Of a stretch of DNA of 64,000 nt, positions 1-10,529 are shown piece after piece. The stretch's first letter is position 1. Every line of letters starts with the position of its first letter. The translations under genes and the position numbers were made by a program. Location: positions 7,812,001 to 7,876,000 of the forward strand of contig NC_091976.1 in assembly GCF_036711975.1 (NCBI RefSeq), written 5' to 3'. The DNA is from Onthophagus taurus. Its lineage: Eukaryota > Arthropoda > Insecta > Coleoptera > Scarabaeidae. The notes beneath the pieces are model-generated. The model was not told where the DNA came from. It ran no database searches and saw only the letters and a program-made list of their open reading frames with translations.

Positions 1-1883
1 ATAACAATCGCACAACACTACTTAGAAACTCAAGAGACGCGATTATGCGACCGTACACCTCGCACGTTTTTGAAACATACAATAGATAGTATGCAAGCTG
101 GATAGCAATACAACAGTCTTACCCTTTTTTAGCACGTAGGGGACAAGGGTTTCGTTTCTTGTATAACCGAAAATGCTATTACACTGTGCTCTACGTTTTG
201 GCAAAGCAAAACTTGGTGGTAATTCTCTCTTGTTTTTTCGGACAGTTCCAACGTATGATATTTTCTTCTTTTCCAAAGCTTCTGCGGTAATGTTTCTTTC
301 GCTTCCATAAATTGGCTCTGAAATTCGCATGACAATATCTTCTGCAGAATTACTTTTTTTGTAAGGTCCGTCAGGTTGTTGGCCGCAATAGATCTCCATG
401 TTGGCAGTATAAAAAAGCTTTGCGTCAGCAAGACAAAAGATTTTTATATCATATTTTGTTGGCTTTGACAGTATATATTGCCGAAAACCACAACGACCAC
501 GAAATGCTGGAAGCATCTCATCAATAGTGACGTTTTCGCCTAAATTGTAATGTAATTTGCAATTCTCAATAAATAAAACAAATATTTCACGAATTGCCGC
601 TAACTTGTCAGTTTCACACCTTCTTTGTCGTGTAGATCGGTCATCAAATCGGAGGCATCGCATAAGGAAACGAAATCATGAAATTGACATAACCATTCTA
701 AAGATGTCGAGTCCTAAGCCATCAGTTGCCCAAAAATCACAAATATTTTGGTGACCGCCTCGAAAAACTCCTGCCAAGTATAACAACTCCAGTAAAGCTT
801 TAATTTCAATAATGTCAGTGGGGTTGCAATCTCGATCGCGGACAAATTTTTCTTTTATATTCTATATGTACTTATTTGTACTGTCAACTATCGCTACTGT
901 TCGCTAAAAGCGAACAATCCTGTTCGCTTTTAGCGTCTATTGCAAATCTACCTACTACGCCGAGTAATTTTACTAAAACATTATATGGGCATGCCTGAGT
1001 TCGTTTCCATGGTGTCGTTTTCCATTGCGTTCCATCTTTACTTACCAAAAGTTTATCTTTGCAACGAACCATTTATCCAAAGAAACTACGTTTACTTACC
1101 GATATAATAACCAATTTCTTGATATTCATCATCCTCATTTTCATCGTCATCGTCCATGTCATGATCCGTATCAGAGTCAACAGGTCTTTATTCAATGTTG
1201 TCTTTAGTTTCTGAATCATCTGATTCTTTGAAACGTCATCCGGTAAAGTCACATTTTCATCAATTTCTTCAAAAACTATGCGATTTAGCTGATCTACATC
1301 AGCGGCATTACCAAAGTCATAACAACGCTTTTTGTCCATTCTTATACACTTACTAACAATAAACCAAAAAAGTTGTCTATTCTATAAGGAAACTATTGAA
1401 TATGTGCGTGAATTGCTCAACAAACATCCGTCGAATAAGTGAGAAGTAAATCCCTCGATGGGATACGTGCATGAATGCAACACAAAAACGGATCAATATA
1501 TTTTTATTCTTATTATTATGTATATAAAATTGATACTTATTAGAAATACACAACTAAACAATTTACTAACACGTAAATCAAAAGGATATCTAAACAATAA
1601 AACTACCGAATATGTGCGTGAACTACCGGATCAACGTTCGCCGAAAAAAGGAAACGTAAATACACGCGCTGGGATTTTCAGTCCCTAATCATGTACGCGC
1701 GGCATTGTTTGAGTGTTTACAAAGTAATAAAACTGATCCTTCGTTTGAAACTCATGTAAAGGGTTCCTAAAACATCATTTTGAGATCTCAAAAATCCACA
1801 GTGTCGTAGCTGTAATAGTTTTTACGTAATTACAGAAATGATAAGGCATGAGACTGCCAGTCCCATACGCGTCTATTCAAGGG
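1..1883 (-). mobile_element. piggyBac-like transposon, one end preserved
   Basis: Read on the minus strand, the element opens at 1883 with a piggyBac-type terminus (CCCTTGAATAGACGCG) next to TTAA at 1884-1887. A related terminus (CCCTCCGTTAGTCGC) opens the element at 42709. The leader between 1340 and 1883 carries two diverged direct repeats of about 85 bp (1376-1463 and 1588-1673), both containing GAATATGTGCGTGAA. The transposase frame follows from 1339. Similarity to the sister transposase stops near position 110, so the other end is deleted, replaced or outside the window. The TTAA lies inside hAT coding sequence, so the element landed in a hAT transposon. Confidence 0.75.
43..1339 (-). 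pseudogene. piggyBac transposase, broken
   Basis: Three minus-strand frames together cover most of a piggyBac transposase. 1339-1073 carries the acidic N-terminus starting MDKK, like the element at 43019. 1072-884 carries the DGTQWK...PW segment. 663-43 carries the catalytic core with VTIDEMLPAFRGR and a later VGTVRKNKREL motif. The second catalytic Asp motif (ADNWF in the sister copy) is replaced by AEALE, a small deletion or rearrangement. The frame runs into unrelated residues after SSLH and stops at 43, so the third Asp and the Cys-rich C-terminus are missing. Several frameshifts lie between 663 and 1073. It belongs to the same subfamily as 42709-45060 and cannot make a working enzyme. 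Confidence 0.8.
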
Positions 1884-1887
1884 TTAA

Positions 1888-2015
1888 GGGTGTGTGCGAC
1901 ACATGAAATGTGTTGATATTGCAATAATCGCACTACAGCTGTAATGTTAACTGCATTGTCTGTCACCATTGCCACAATTTTGCGATTGCGACGACAAACT
2001 AGACTAATACTAGCA
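1888..2015 (-). pseudogene. hAT transposase fragment (ZBED1-like)
   Basis: On the minus strand this encodes VAMVTDNAVNITAVVRLL followed by CVAHTLN. This is the conserved hAT block containing the second catalytic region (VTDNAxN) and the C-x-AHxLN helix. It is only about 40 codons long. One side is cut by the piggyBac insertion at TTAA 1884-1887, the other by the LTR element at 2023. No clear hAT coding continues at 6431 on the far side of the LTR element, where the sequence turns into CTAGTGTTAG-type repeats. It is a remnant only. Confidence 0.65.
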
Positions 2016-2022
2016 CTAGAAC

Positions 2023-2153
2023 TGTAGTATAGGTTACCATTCTTACTTGTATTGTATGTAGGCGCTGTGCGCACGACGATTTGAATAAAAGCAGTTAACA
2101 TCTAGCAGGCGTATTGATAAGACGACCTTTCCACAACGGATGACATTACAACA
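2023..2153 (+). repeat. 5' LTR of mag-like element
   Basis: A 131-bp direct repeat, TG...CA ended, identical by eye to 6295-6425. It contains TGAATAAAAG, a possible polyadenylation signal. The element's promoter should lie here, but I see no clear TATA box. Confidence 0.93.
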
Positions 2154-2177
2154 TGGCAAGGGATTTGTTAGTGAGGT

Positions 2178-5100
2178 ATGGAATCGAAAAACGCTATTCC
2201 GTGCCTACAAATGGCTGGAAATACATCAGAAAATTGGAAACGTTTTATCCAGAGGTTTGAAATATACGCGTCGGCCATTGAGCTCGACAAGAAAGAAGAA
2301 AGAACGCAATGTGCCCAACTTTTACATCTAATCGCTGAGGAGGCAATACAAATTTATAATACTTTTAAATTTGAAGAAGAGGAAAAAAATAAAATTAAGA
2401 TTTTGAAAGAAAAATTTAAAAATCATTTCACTCCAAAAAAGAATCTTACTTATGAAAGATATAAATTTTTTACCATGCGCCAAGGTCAAACCAATGTCGA
2501 ACAATTTATAACTGAATTAAAAAATCAAAGTAATGAATGCGAATTGAGTCACTTGCGTGAAGATTTAATTAAATCAATGTTAATCATTGGAATAAAAGAT
2601 GAATCACTGAGAGAAAAGTTGCTGGAAAAAGAGGAAACGCCGCTAAACAGAGTGGTAGAGTGCTGCATCTTAACAGAAAGTTCCCGATCAAAGTTACAGC
2701 ATATGAAAGCGAGAGAAGAAGTACAAGACCGGAAAGAAAATATTGATATAGTAAGAAATAATCCGTTCCGAAGAGGACACCCATCAGTCCCTCGTCAAGC
2801 ATCAGTTCATGGTTATTACAGGCCACGAAGTAGTGCCAGAGAAAGAAGTACTGGATCGTCAAGTAAAGTATCGATAATAAATTGTAAAAAATGCGGAAAA
2901 TCGCACCGAACAAACCAATGCCCTGCATTTGGTAAACCTTGTGATGTTTGTAAAAAAAATAATCACTTTGCAAATGTCTGTTATTATCGAAATAAATCAA
3001 TTAACATAGTAGGTTCTAAAAATTTAAACATCGATTATATAAGTAATAAAAATAAACAATATAATTATTGTAAAGTACAAATTAATATCAACAAACAATC
3101 AAATTATAAAGTCGCATTTAAGGTAGACACTGGTGCTTCCGCAAATATAATTTCAATACAACATTTAAAGAAATCTAAATTTAATTTAAATAAGGTTTAT
3201 GAAGCAAATGATTATTTGGTTGCATATACCGGAGATAAAATTCCTATAATAGGAAAATGTTTTATAAACTTAAGATTCTTTAATAAAACATTACAAAATG
3301 TTGAATTTTACGTAGTTGATAAACAACAATCATTATTGGGACTAAATGCGTGTCTAGGCTTGGATATTCTTAAAATTAACGAAAAAGTTGAGATAGGAAT
3401 GGTCGATAAATCAAAAAACATTAGTTACAAAGATTTAATTATAAGATATAAACAAATATTTGAAGGTATTGGAAAGGTAGGTAAACCTTACCACATAGAG
3501 TTGAAAAATAATTGTAAACCAATTTCACAAGCCATTAGAGGTGTACCTTTTGCTTTAGAAAATAAATTTAAAGAATGTTTGGACAATTTAATAAATTTAA
3601 AAATAATTAAAAAAATCAAAGGTAGTACAGAATGGTTGAACTCTTACGTCTTAGTTAGAAAAGATGACGGATCTTTACGAATATGTCTTGATCCAAAAAA
3701 CCTGAATGAATCAATAAAACCAATTAAAGTAAAAACTCCCACAATAGATGAAATTGCATCAAAATTAAATGGGTCTACAATGTTTTCTAAGTTAGATGCC
3801 ACCAGCAGTTTTTGGAATGTAGAATTAGATGAGGAGTCAAGCAAACTTTGTTCATTTGGAACACCTTATGGACGATACAGATTTTTACGTATGCCGTTCG
3901 GTATAAGTATTGCTAGTCAAGTTTTTCAAGAATACTATAATCAAATTTTCGCCATTCCCGGTGTACAAATTTATATCGACGACATTTTGATTCATGGAAA
4001 AGACAAAGACGAACATGATGCTAGGTTAAAACAGGTATTTGAAATTGCGAAGCAAAACAATGTTAAATTTAATTTACAAAAATGCCAATTTGGCATAAAT
4101 GAGGTCAAATATTTAGGACATAAATTTTCTAAGAAGGGTATGTCAATCGATGAAGAAAAAATATATGCAATCAAAAATATGCCAACTCCAAAAAATGTTA
4201 AAGATATTCAAATTTTCCTGGGTTTTATTAATCAAGTGGGTAGATTTATAAATAATTTATCTGACCTAACTGAACCGTTAAGGCAATTACTTAGAAAGAA
4301 AACTATTTTTCATTGGGGTGCAAGCCAAAATAATGCCTTTGAAGAATTAAAAAATCAGATCTCAACGGAAATTTCATTAAAATACTTCAATCCAAAACTA
4401 AAAACTACAATATCTGTAGACGCATCAAAAAGTGGTGTTGGAGCTGTACTCATGCAAAATGGTTGTCCATGTGCATTTGCTTCCAGATCTTTAACAGACA
4501 CTCAAATGAGATATGCTCAGATAGAAAAAGAGCTATTAGCTATTTGTTTTGGAGTAAATAAATTTTACCAATATGTTTATGGAACTGAATTTGATGTGGA
4601 AACAGACCACAAACCATTAATTTCAATTTTCAAAAAACCGTTAAATAATTGCCCCATGAGGCTTCAACGAATGTTATTGTCATTACAAAAATTTAATATC
4701 AATATATACTTTAAACCAGGAAAAGAATTAATTATTGCTGATGCACTATCAAGGTGCAAGGTGGAAGAACCATTGATTGATGATATGAATATAGAAGCAC
4801 ATGTATGCATTGTTGAAAAAAATATAAAAATTTCAAATGAAAGGGTAAATGATTTAAAAGATGCAACAGAAAGTGACGGCGAATTAAAATTGGTAAAAGA
4901 ATATATAAAAAATGGTTGGCCGAAGATTTCAAAATTAAATAATAAATCTCACGAATTAAAAGCTTTCTATAAAATTAAAAGTGAAATTACTGAATCCAAA
5001 AATGGTTTACTCTATTTCAATCAAAGAGCCATAATACCTAAATCATGGAGAAATAAAGTATTAAACGATATACATGTTGGTCATTTAGGAATAAATAAAT

Positions 5101-6248
5101 GTATACAAAAAGCAAAAAATACGGTTTATTGGCCAAATATTTACAACGATGTTGAAACATTAATTAAAAAGTGCGAGATGTGTAATAAATTCGCAAACTC
5201 AAACGCTAAAGATGAAATGATACCCCATCAAATAATAAAGCAACCTTGGCAGAAGGTTGGTATAGATCTTTTTGAAATTCAAAGTCAAACGTATTTAATT
5301 GTCGTTGACTACTACTCAAAATTCCCAGAGATATGTAATTTAAATAAAAATCTAACAAGTGTAAATGTAATTGAAAAATTAAAGTCCGTATTTGCAAGAC
5401 ACGGTATACCAAAATTGGTGATATCAGATAGTGGCAGACAATTTATTAGCGCCGAATTTCAAAAGTTTGCAAAAGATTGGAATTTTATTGGTATAACATC
5501 GTCACCTCATCATCAACAATCTAACGGCTTGGTGGAACGACATATACAAACAATAAAAAGAATTCTGAAAAAATGTATTGAAAATAACGAAGATATTCAT
5601 TTAGCATTACTGAGTTTGAGAAACACTCCAGTCTATGGAACTTATTCACCGTCTCAAATATTAATGTCCAGGTACCTAAGAGACAATTTAGTGTATAAAG
5701 AGAATTTGTTGCAACCTCGTGTAATAAACAAAAAAAAATTTAATGAGAAAATTAAGGTGAATCAGAAAATAGGAAAAGAATACTATAACAAAAAGGTGGT
5801 TAGATTTAGAAGGAATTTATATAAAAATGAAACAGTGTGGTATCAGGATAGACCAGGCAGTATATGGAAGAAGGGCAGAATTGTAAAACAAATTAGAAAC
5901 AGAACCTTTCTTATTGAAAAAGAGGATGGAGGTAGTTTGATAAGAAATCAGTTATATTTAAAGACTAGATATGACAATAACGAACGTGCTGTCTGTCAAA
6001 CACCTTTGAGTCCTAATTCAAATTTTGTAGCAGCTGGTATTTTGGAGAATTGTAGTGTGAGCGGAGCTATTGTGGATGATAGCCAGGTTGATGTAAATGA
6101 TGATTTAGAGATGGAACCTGTTGGAAACGATGTGGATGCACAGATTATGGCAGAGAGGGGAAAATCGGCTGTTATAGATGATAGTGGCGTTGAAACAAAA
6201 CGTAGAGTAGTAAAACCAAATAAATTAAAAGACTATGTACTTTATTAG
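2178..6248 (+). CDS. gag-pol: Gag-Pol polyprotein of mag-like retrotransposon
   Basis: A 1356-residue open frame. Gag (about 1-235) is followed by two zinc knuckles (about 236-268), a protease with VDTGAS (near 316), and a reverse transcriptase with LDPKNLN and YIDD (599-602). RNase H follows (SVDASKSGVGAVL near 746; DHKPL near 810; ADALSR near 854). The integrase has an H-H-C-C zinc site (about 966-1005), catalytic GIDLF, ISDSGRQF and SNGLVERH (E near 1119), and a basic tail ending DYVLY. Gag and Pol share one frame without a frameshift. The more natural Gag start may be ATG 2211 (MAGNTSENW), 11 codons downstream. All catalytic residues I can check are present and there is no stop, so it may be functional. 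It would make virus-like particles and a cDNA in the cytoplasm and insert it in the nucleus. Confidence 0.93.
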   Translation: MESKNAIPCLQMAGNTSENWKRFIQRFEIYASAIELDKKEERTQCAQLLHLIAEEAIQIYNTFKFEEEEKNKIKILKEKFKNHFTPKKNLTYERYKFFTMRQGQTNVEQFITELKNQSNECELSHLREDLIKSMLIIGIKDESLREKLLEKEETPLNRVVECCILTESSRSKLQHMKAREEVQDRKENIDIVRNNPFRRGHPSVPRQASVHGYYRPRSSARERSTGSSSKVSIINCKKCGKSHRTNQCPAFGKPCDVCKKNNHFANVCYYRNKSINIVGSKNLNIDYISNKNKQYNYCKVQININKQSNYKVAFKVDTGASANIISIQHLKKSKFNLNKVYEANDYLVAYTGDKIPIIGKCFINLRFFNKTLQNVEFYVVDKQQSLLGLNACLGLDILKINEKVEIGMVDKSKNISYKDLIIRYKQIFEGIGKVGKPYHIELKNNCKPISQAIRGVPFALENKFKECLDNLINLKIIKKIKGSTEWLNSYVLVRKDDGSLRICLDPKNLNESIKPIKVKTPTIDEIASKLNGSTMFSKLDATSSFWNVELDEESSKLCSFGTPYGRYRFLRMPFGISIASQVFQEYYNQIFAIPGVQIYIDDILIHGKDKDEHDARLKQVFEIAKQNNVKFNLQKCQFGINEVKYLGHKFSKKGMSIDEEKIYAIKNMPTPKNVKDIQIFLGFINQVGRFINNLSDLTEPLRQLLRKKTIFHWGASQNNAFEELKNQISTEISLKYFNPKLKTTISVDASKSGVGAVLMQNGCPCAFASRSLTDTQMRYAQIEKELLAICFGVNKFYQYVYGTEFDVETDHKPLISIFKKPLNNCPMRLQRMLLSLQKFNINIYFKPGKELIIADALSRCKVEEPLIDDMNIEAHVCIVEKNIKISNERVNDLKDATESDGELKLVKEYIKNGWPKISKLNNKSHELKAFYKIKSEITESKNGLLYFNQRAIIPKSWRNKVLNDIHVGHLGINKCIQKAKNTVYWPNIYNDVETLIKKCEMCNKFANSNAKDEMIPHQIIKQPWQKVGIDLFEIQSQTYLIVVDYYSKFPEICNLNKNLTSVNVIEKLKSVFARHGIPKLVISDSGRQFISAEFQKFAKDWNFIGITSSPHHQQSNGLVERHIQTIKRILKKCIENNEDIHLALLSLRNTPVYGTYSPSQILMSRYLRDNLVYKENLLQPRVINKKKFNEKIKVNQKIGKEYYNKKVVRFRRNLYKNETVWYQDRPGSIWKKGRIVKQIRNRTFLIEKEDGGSLIRNQLYLKTRYDNNERAVCQTPLSPNSNFVAAGILENCSVSGAIVDDSQVDVNDDLEMEPVGNDVDAQIMAERGKSAVIDDSGVETKRRVVKPNKLKDYVLY

Positions 6249-6283
6249 TATGTACTTAACATTGTAAATAAATTCTTAATTTT

Positions 6284-6425
6284 AGGAAGGGAGATGTAGT
6301 ATAGGTTACCATTCTTACTTGTATTGTATGTAGGCGCTGTGCGCACGACGATTTGAATAAAAGCAGTTAACATCTAGCAGGCGTATTGATAAGACGACCT
6401 TTCCACAACGGATGACATTACAACA
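6284..6425 (+). repeat. Polypurine tract and 3' LTR of mag-like element
   Basis: The purine run AGGAAGGGAGA (6284-6294) primes plus-strand DNA in this class of element. The 131-bp LTR starts at 6295 and matches 2023-2153 base for base by eye. AGAAC follows at 6426-6430. Confidence 0.92.
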
Positions 6426-6548
6426 AGAACTAACACTAGTAACTACTAACACATTCCGTTTAGCTGTACCTGTCTTAAGACGGCTGGTAGGTGGCAGGTA
6501 GCGCTAGTTAGCATAAAATATCACTATGTTGCATATTTTTATTGAACT

Positions 6549-6640
6549 AAAACTTGAACTAACACTAGACTGAGAACTAGAAAGTATCGGGTTTAAACGT
6601 GAATGTTTCTAGTTCACGGTCTAGTGTTAGTTCTAGTTTT
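6549..6640. repeat. Imperfect 35-bp inverted repeat (hairpin) in CTAGTGTTAG-rich DNA
   Basis: The arms 6549-6583 and 6606-6640 are about 90% complementary, with a 22-base loop. Both contain AACTAACACTAG or its complement. Related motifs recur on both sides of the LTR element (2007-2022, 6426-6450, 6640-6680), and a second small inverted pair (CATTCGGGTTTA / TAAACCCGAATG) lies at about 6685-6740. This looks like the body of an older non-autonomous repeat into which the LTR element inserted. Confidence 0.6.
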
Positions 6641-6785
6641 ACACTAGCACTATCACTAGAAGACACAAGACCAAGAACTAGAATCATTCGGGTTTAGCCG
6701 TCTTGAGGGACGTGCGGCCCGAATGTAAACCCGAATGTTTCTAGGCGGCAGGAACCATCTCGAATTTTCCTAGTGTAATTTTTGC

Positions 6786-7950
6786 TTAAAACTGACGAAT
6801 AGCAACCTTTCTTTTTGGCGTTTCAATTTGAAAACACCCCTCCGAATTAAAAAATAGAGTATAACATTCATTGAAATTCAATCAACTATGGTTTGTTTAT
6901 TTATTAAAATATAATTATTAACAAAATACATTTTTATTTATTATAGTGTGGACAAGATACCCACACAATGATTATCTCCATATAAGGTCTTGTAATAAAG
7001 GGATCACACCCACAGATCATCACACCCATAGAAAATAACATCGCTGTAAAAGTATAAATAGATTTAGCCAAAAACTTTTCAAGACAAGCTTAAAAATTTT
7101 TTTTGCCGGTAGCAGTGTTCATAATTCCTGAATAGATCACATTAAATTATGATCTATCTTTCATTAAAAAGTTATCGACTTTCGGAAATGCGCTTAAATC
7201 ATGGTTTTCATGCGCATGGTGATGTATCTTCTTCCACAGATACACCACCAACTTCCACGGTATTTCTCCATACAACTTCAAAACGTCAACTCTGTATTCT
7301 AAATGTAAAATTACAACATCGGCGGCAATTTCTTTTAACGTAAGCATTCTTTTAACAATTTATTAAATCGTAAATCTAAATAAATATGATTTAATGTAGT
7401 ATATATATATATTCTCATTCCCCTACCACAAGAAGATGATAAGGGATTTCAACCATATTTTATATCAATAGCTCAGCGTTATTGTAACCACAGTGCAACT
7501 TAACACTTCCGCTGGCGTGGTGCATTGGACCTCGGTGATTTAATAAAAACTGTTTAATTTGCAATTTATGTAACAATAATACCTATTATTTCCAGAAACT
7601 TTTTTATAGCAAGGTAATTTATAGTTCAGTTTTAATTGCGTATACATTTATTTTAAATTATATGTAATATAGTTTTTATTGCCTGTTTTGATTTTACACA
7701 CAAAAATATGTTGATTTTTCACAACGTTTTCATTCTCGTATTTTGTTTTTAAAAAAGTTTTATTTTACAATTTACAAAATAAAACAAATGTAAAAATTAA
7801 TTGTAAGATTATAAAATAATTCTAATGTAACTTTGCGGACGTTGAGAAATTCATCAACGAACTGAACTCATTGTTTTTCTTTTAACGTTATTTCTCTAAC
7901 TCTTATCATTGCGGGTGCATCGGTTTTCTGGTGCCCCTGCGAGCTGTAAC
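6786..7950. other. AT-rich stretch without a recognisable gene
   Basis: No transposon or gene could be identified. The longest open frame on the minus strand (7347-7147, 66 codons, LKEIAADVV...IPWKLVVYLWKK) is leucine-rich and reads like ordinary protein. It has no clear start context, no neighbour and no family that I can name, so I do not call it a gene. A dinucleotide (TA) run lies near 7400. Confidence 0.4.
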
Positions 7951-7959
7951 TCCTCCCTG

Positions 7960-8671
7960 CTAAGATCGAAATTCGTGTCCAAGGGTGGCAAGTGTTCCAA
8001 GTTGGAATTTACGGTCGGGCAACATACTGATGTACGATTTTATAACTTCGTGTTTCCATTTCAGGTCACATCCATCGGTTATCTGGATTAACAAATTTTC
8101 ATTTAAAATTCTATCTTCCGACTTCTTATGACATCTTGTAGTCACACGTTTGTGCCTAAAACAACCATTCATTGTCGGTTACTTTCGTGATGACTGCTGG
8201 ATTCTTTGTTTTAGCTGAACTTGAACATCCAGTCACTGTATAAAGATGCTTCAATAGCTGATATTAACATGGAGAACTTGAGGTTATCTCGGTACTATAT
8301 TTGTTGCATAAAAATGTTTCTTCCTTGATTTCCAAACATTCATGTTCCATGGATATGTACCTATTTTGATTTTCAGCTAGATAATGGGTAGAAACGATAA
8401 TATTGGTAAGTATCAGGTTCGCATAGAGGTATCAATTAGAAATCGAAAGATGGTGCCTTTTCTATACGCTTTTATTTTTAATGCTTTTTCTATCGCATAG
8501 ATTTTCTTCTTTCAATGGTTATGGCATTTTACGTTTGTCAGTTGTTGTTCTATTATTTGTAGTTCGCTAAAGAGGCCATAATTGGTTAAGATCGTTTTAT
8601 GATACACTTGCATTTTGGCGAACGTTTTTGTTGTTAATAATTTATGAGTTAACAAGATTACTGCATTAATA
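7960..8671 (-). pseudogene. Env (errantivirus / baculovirus F-type) remnant, C-terminal side
   Basis: Two minus-strand frames (8700-8512 and 8172-7960) look like the middle and later ectodomain of an insect errantivirus Env protein. The first is the helical segment with a FAKMQ-type stretch; the second is a cysteine-containing segment with an ITDGC motif. The matching N-terminal part lies at 19607-19870 in the same orientation, on the far side of the TA-flanked insertion. Stops and frame changes separate the pieces and no membrane anchor is visible, so it is a dead endogenous copy. Assignment of the 8172-7960 part is weaker than that of the 8.6-kb part. Confidence 0.45.
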
Positions 8672-9043
8672 CACAGGAAAAAATATAGAGTAAAAATCAA
8701 CTCTAAAACATGGTTCAGATCGGTCCAATATATTTAGAGTTATTTTTTTGCACTATATAGTGTAGGTGAATAGATTAACATTTTACACTAAATAGTGAAA
8801 GATGGTGTTTATTAAATAGTGTAAAATCGTTACTCTATAACAGTGTATTATATGTAATCTAACTAGATGTTGTCGTGACTCTAATTAGATACATTTCTAA
8901 TCTAATCAGTGTAAATTATTAAAGATTCGTTTTAATTTTACTCTATTAAGTGACAAAATATCACTAAATAGTGTGTATCTTTCACTTATTAGGGTTAATT
9001 TTTAATAGGAAGTATAGAATATTTTTAGGAAGGTTTTAGGTTT

Positions 9044-10520
9044 GAGTGCGGGAAGTTAGCCCCCCATTTATTGATTTTTAAATTTTTTATTGTTGTTCTA
9101 GATTGTTCTAGAGTAATTCTACATTGTTCCAAAGCGGCAAATTGAAAAAATAAAAACTCCACGAGAAAACCGAACAAACAGGTTTTTTGACTAGCCCCCC
9201 ATTTTTGGAAAAGTGAAATTTTCTTTGTTGTTCTGGGTTGTTCTAGAAAATCAAAATTGTGGGATTCGGCATTACGAAGTTATAACTAAAAATAGGTTGG
9301 GCTATTCATTTAGAAATCATGTTGAGAATGTTTGCACAGATTGCTTTAGTTTCCTAAAATTATTTTTAAAAACCGGTTCTAGTAAAGCAACATATAAAAA
9401 AGCCCAACCCAACCCAACCCCCGCAATTTACAACTCCAGAACAAAGTCTATATCCTCGCAAGTATCATCAGCTACGAAGGTACTCACTCTTTGAGTGATG
9501 TAGGATACTACACGGCATTGTACCCAACAATTGGTTATTATTTAATGATTTAAGAAAAAAATCCATACAAGTTGAAGAAGCAACAGAAATAAATGCACAA
9601 ATGTGCATATATGTGTGCAAATGAGTTCCGTGATATTAGTCTATTTAGATGATTTAATTTATTTAGTTATACTTTACTTTAGAATAAGTTTTTGTACAGT
9701 TTTTGTGAAAGAATAGTTATTGTTTTGTTAGTTTAGTTTATTTATTAATTTATTACTTAGTTTTACAAAATAAAATACACTTTAAATCGCATCTTATGTT
9801 TTATTATTATAAGTTTAAATAGAAAGGTGATTTTTAGAAAATTAGATGGTCAAATTATTCCATATTTTTTTAATTTTTTAAAACTATTATTATATTAAAG
9901 GTTGGGTTCACTGATTCAACAAAACCTATCCGATATCACAACAACTAATAAAATTTAAGGTTTTTCTAGTGAAAATAACAGCTGTTCTGAATTGTTTTAA
10001 TTGTTGTAAGTAGTAATTTTTAATATGAAACTTTAAAAGAACTAAAACCGCAGTGATTAAATAAACATTTTAAGTACCTAGAACAACAAGAACAATTTAG
10101 AGCAACAAAAAATATGTGATTTTGCAGAGAGTTGATCTAGTGAAAATAATAGCTGTTCCAGATTGCGTTAGCTATAATAAGTATATATTTGTAATATGGA
10201 ATTGATAATAGAAAAGCTATGGCCACAGCAATCAACCAGACATTTCGGCGGCCAAACTTATTTTTAGTTATAACTTCGTAATGCTGTATCCCACAATTTT
10301 GATTTTCTAGAACAATAACTAGAACAACTAGAACAACCCAGAACAACAAAGAAAATTTCACTTTTCCAGAAATGGGGGGCTAGTCAAAAAACCTGTTTGT
10401 TCGGTTTTCTCGTGGAGTTTTTATTTTTTCAATTTGCCGCTTTGGAACAATGTGGAACAACTCTAGAACAACAATAAAAAATTTAAAAATAAAAAAATGG
10501 GGGGCTAACTTCCCGCACTC
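9044..10520. mobile_element. 1.5-kb non-autonomous element with ~260-bp TIRs and 9-bp target duplication
   Basis: The termini are GAGTGCGGGAAGTTAGCCCC and its complement. The inverted arms run 9044-9301 and 10252-10520 and differ by small indels. A perfect 9-bp direct repeat TTTAGGTTT flanks the element (9035-9043 and 10521-10529). A 9-bp duplication with long TIRs is the mark of Mutator-like/foldback elements. The centre is AT-rich and has no coding region. Open frames reported inside it (about 9213-9494 and 10137-10361) are mirror images of each other produced by the arms and are not genes. Confidence 0.85.
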
Positions 10521-10529
10521 TTTAGGTTT

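Larger units (their letters stand above)
2023..6425 (+). mobile_element. mag-like Ty3/gypsy LTR retrotransposon, apparently intact
   Basis: The 4403-bp element has 131-bp LTRs beginning TGTAGTATAG and ending TTACAACA. The flanking 5-bp direct repeat AGAAC (2018-2022 and 6426-6430) is a perfect target duplication. The first base after the 5' LTR begins TGG (2154), as expected of a primer-binding site, though I could not assign the tRNA. A purine tract (6284-6294) abuts the 3' LTR. One uninterrupted gag-pol frame fills the interior. Very short LTRs, a single ORF and paired CX2CX3HX4C/CX2CX4HX4C knuckles fit the mag clade. I see no difference between the two LTRs, so the insertion is young. Confidence 0.93.

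Noticed and set aside
7147..7347. Small leucine-rich gene near 7.2 kb
   Set aside because: It reads like protein but lacks any start context, splice site or family match that I could defend.
9213..10361. Two open frames starting MKFSLLFWVVL on opposite strands
   Set aside because: They are the same sequence read from the two inverted arms of the 9044-10520 element; no codon constraint or domain.
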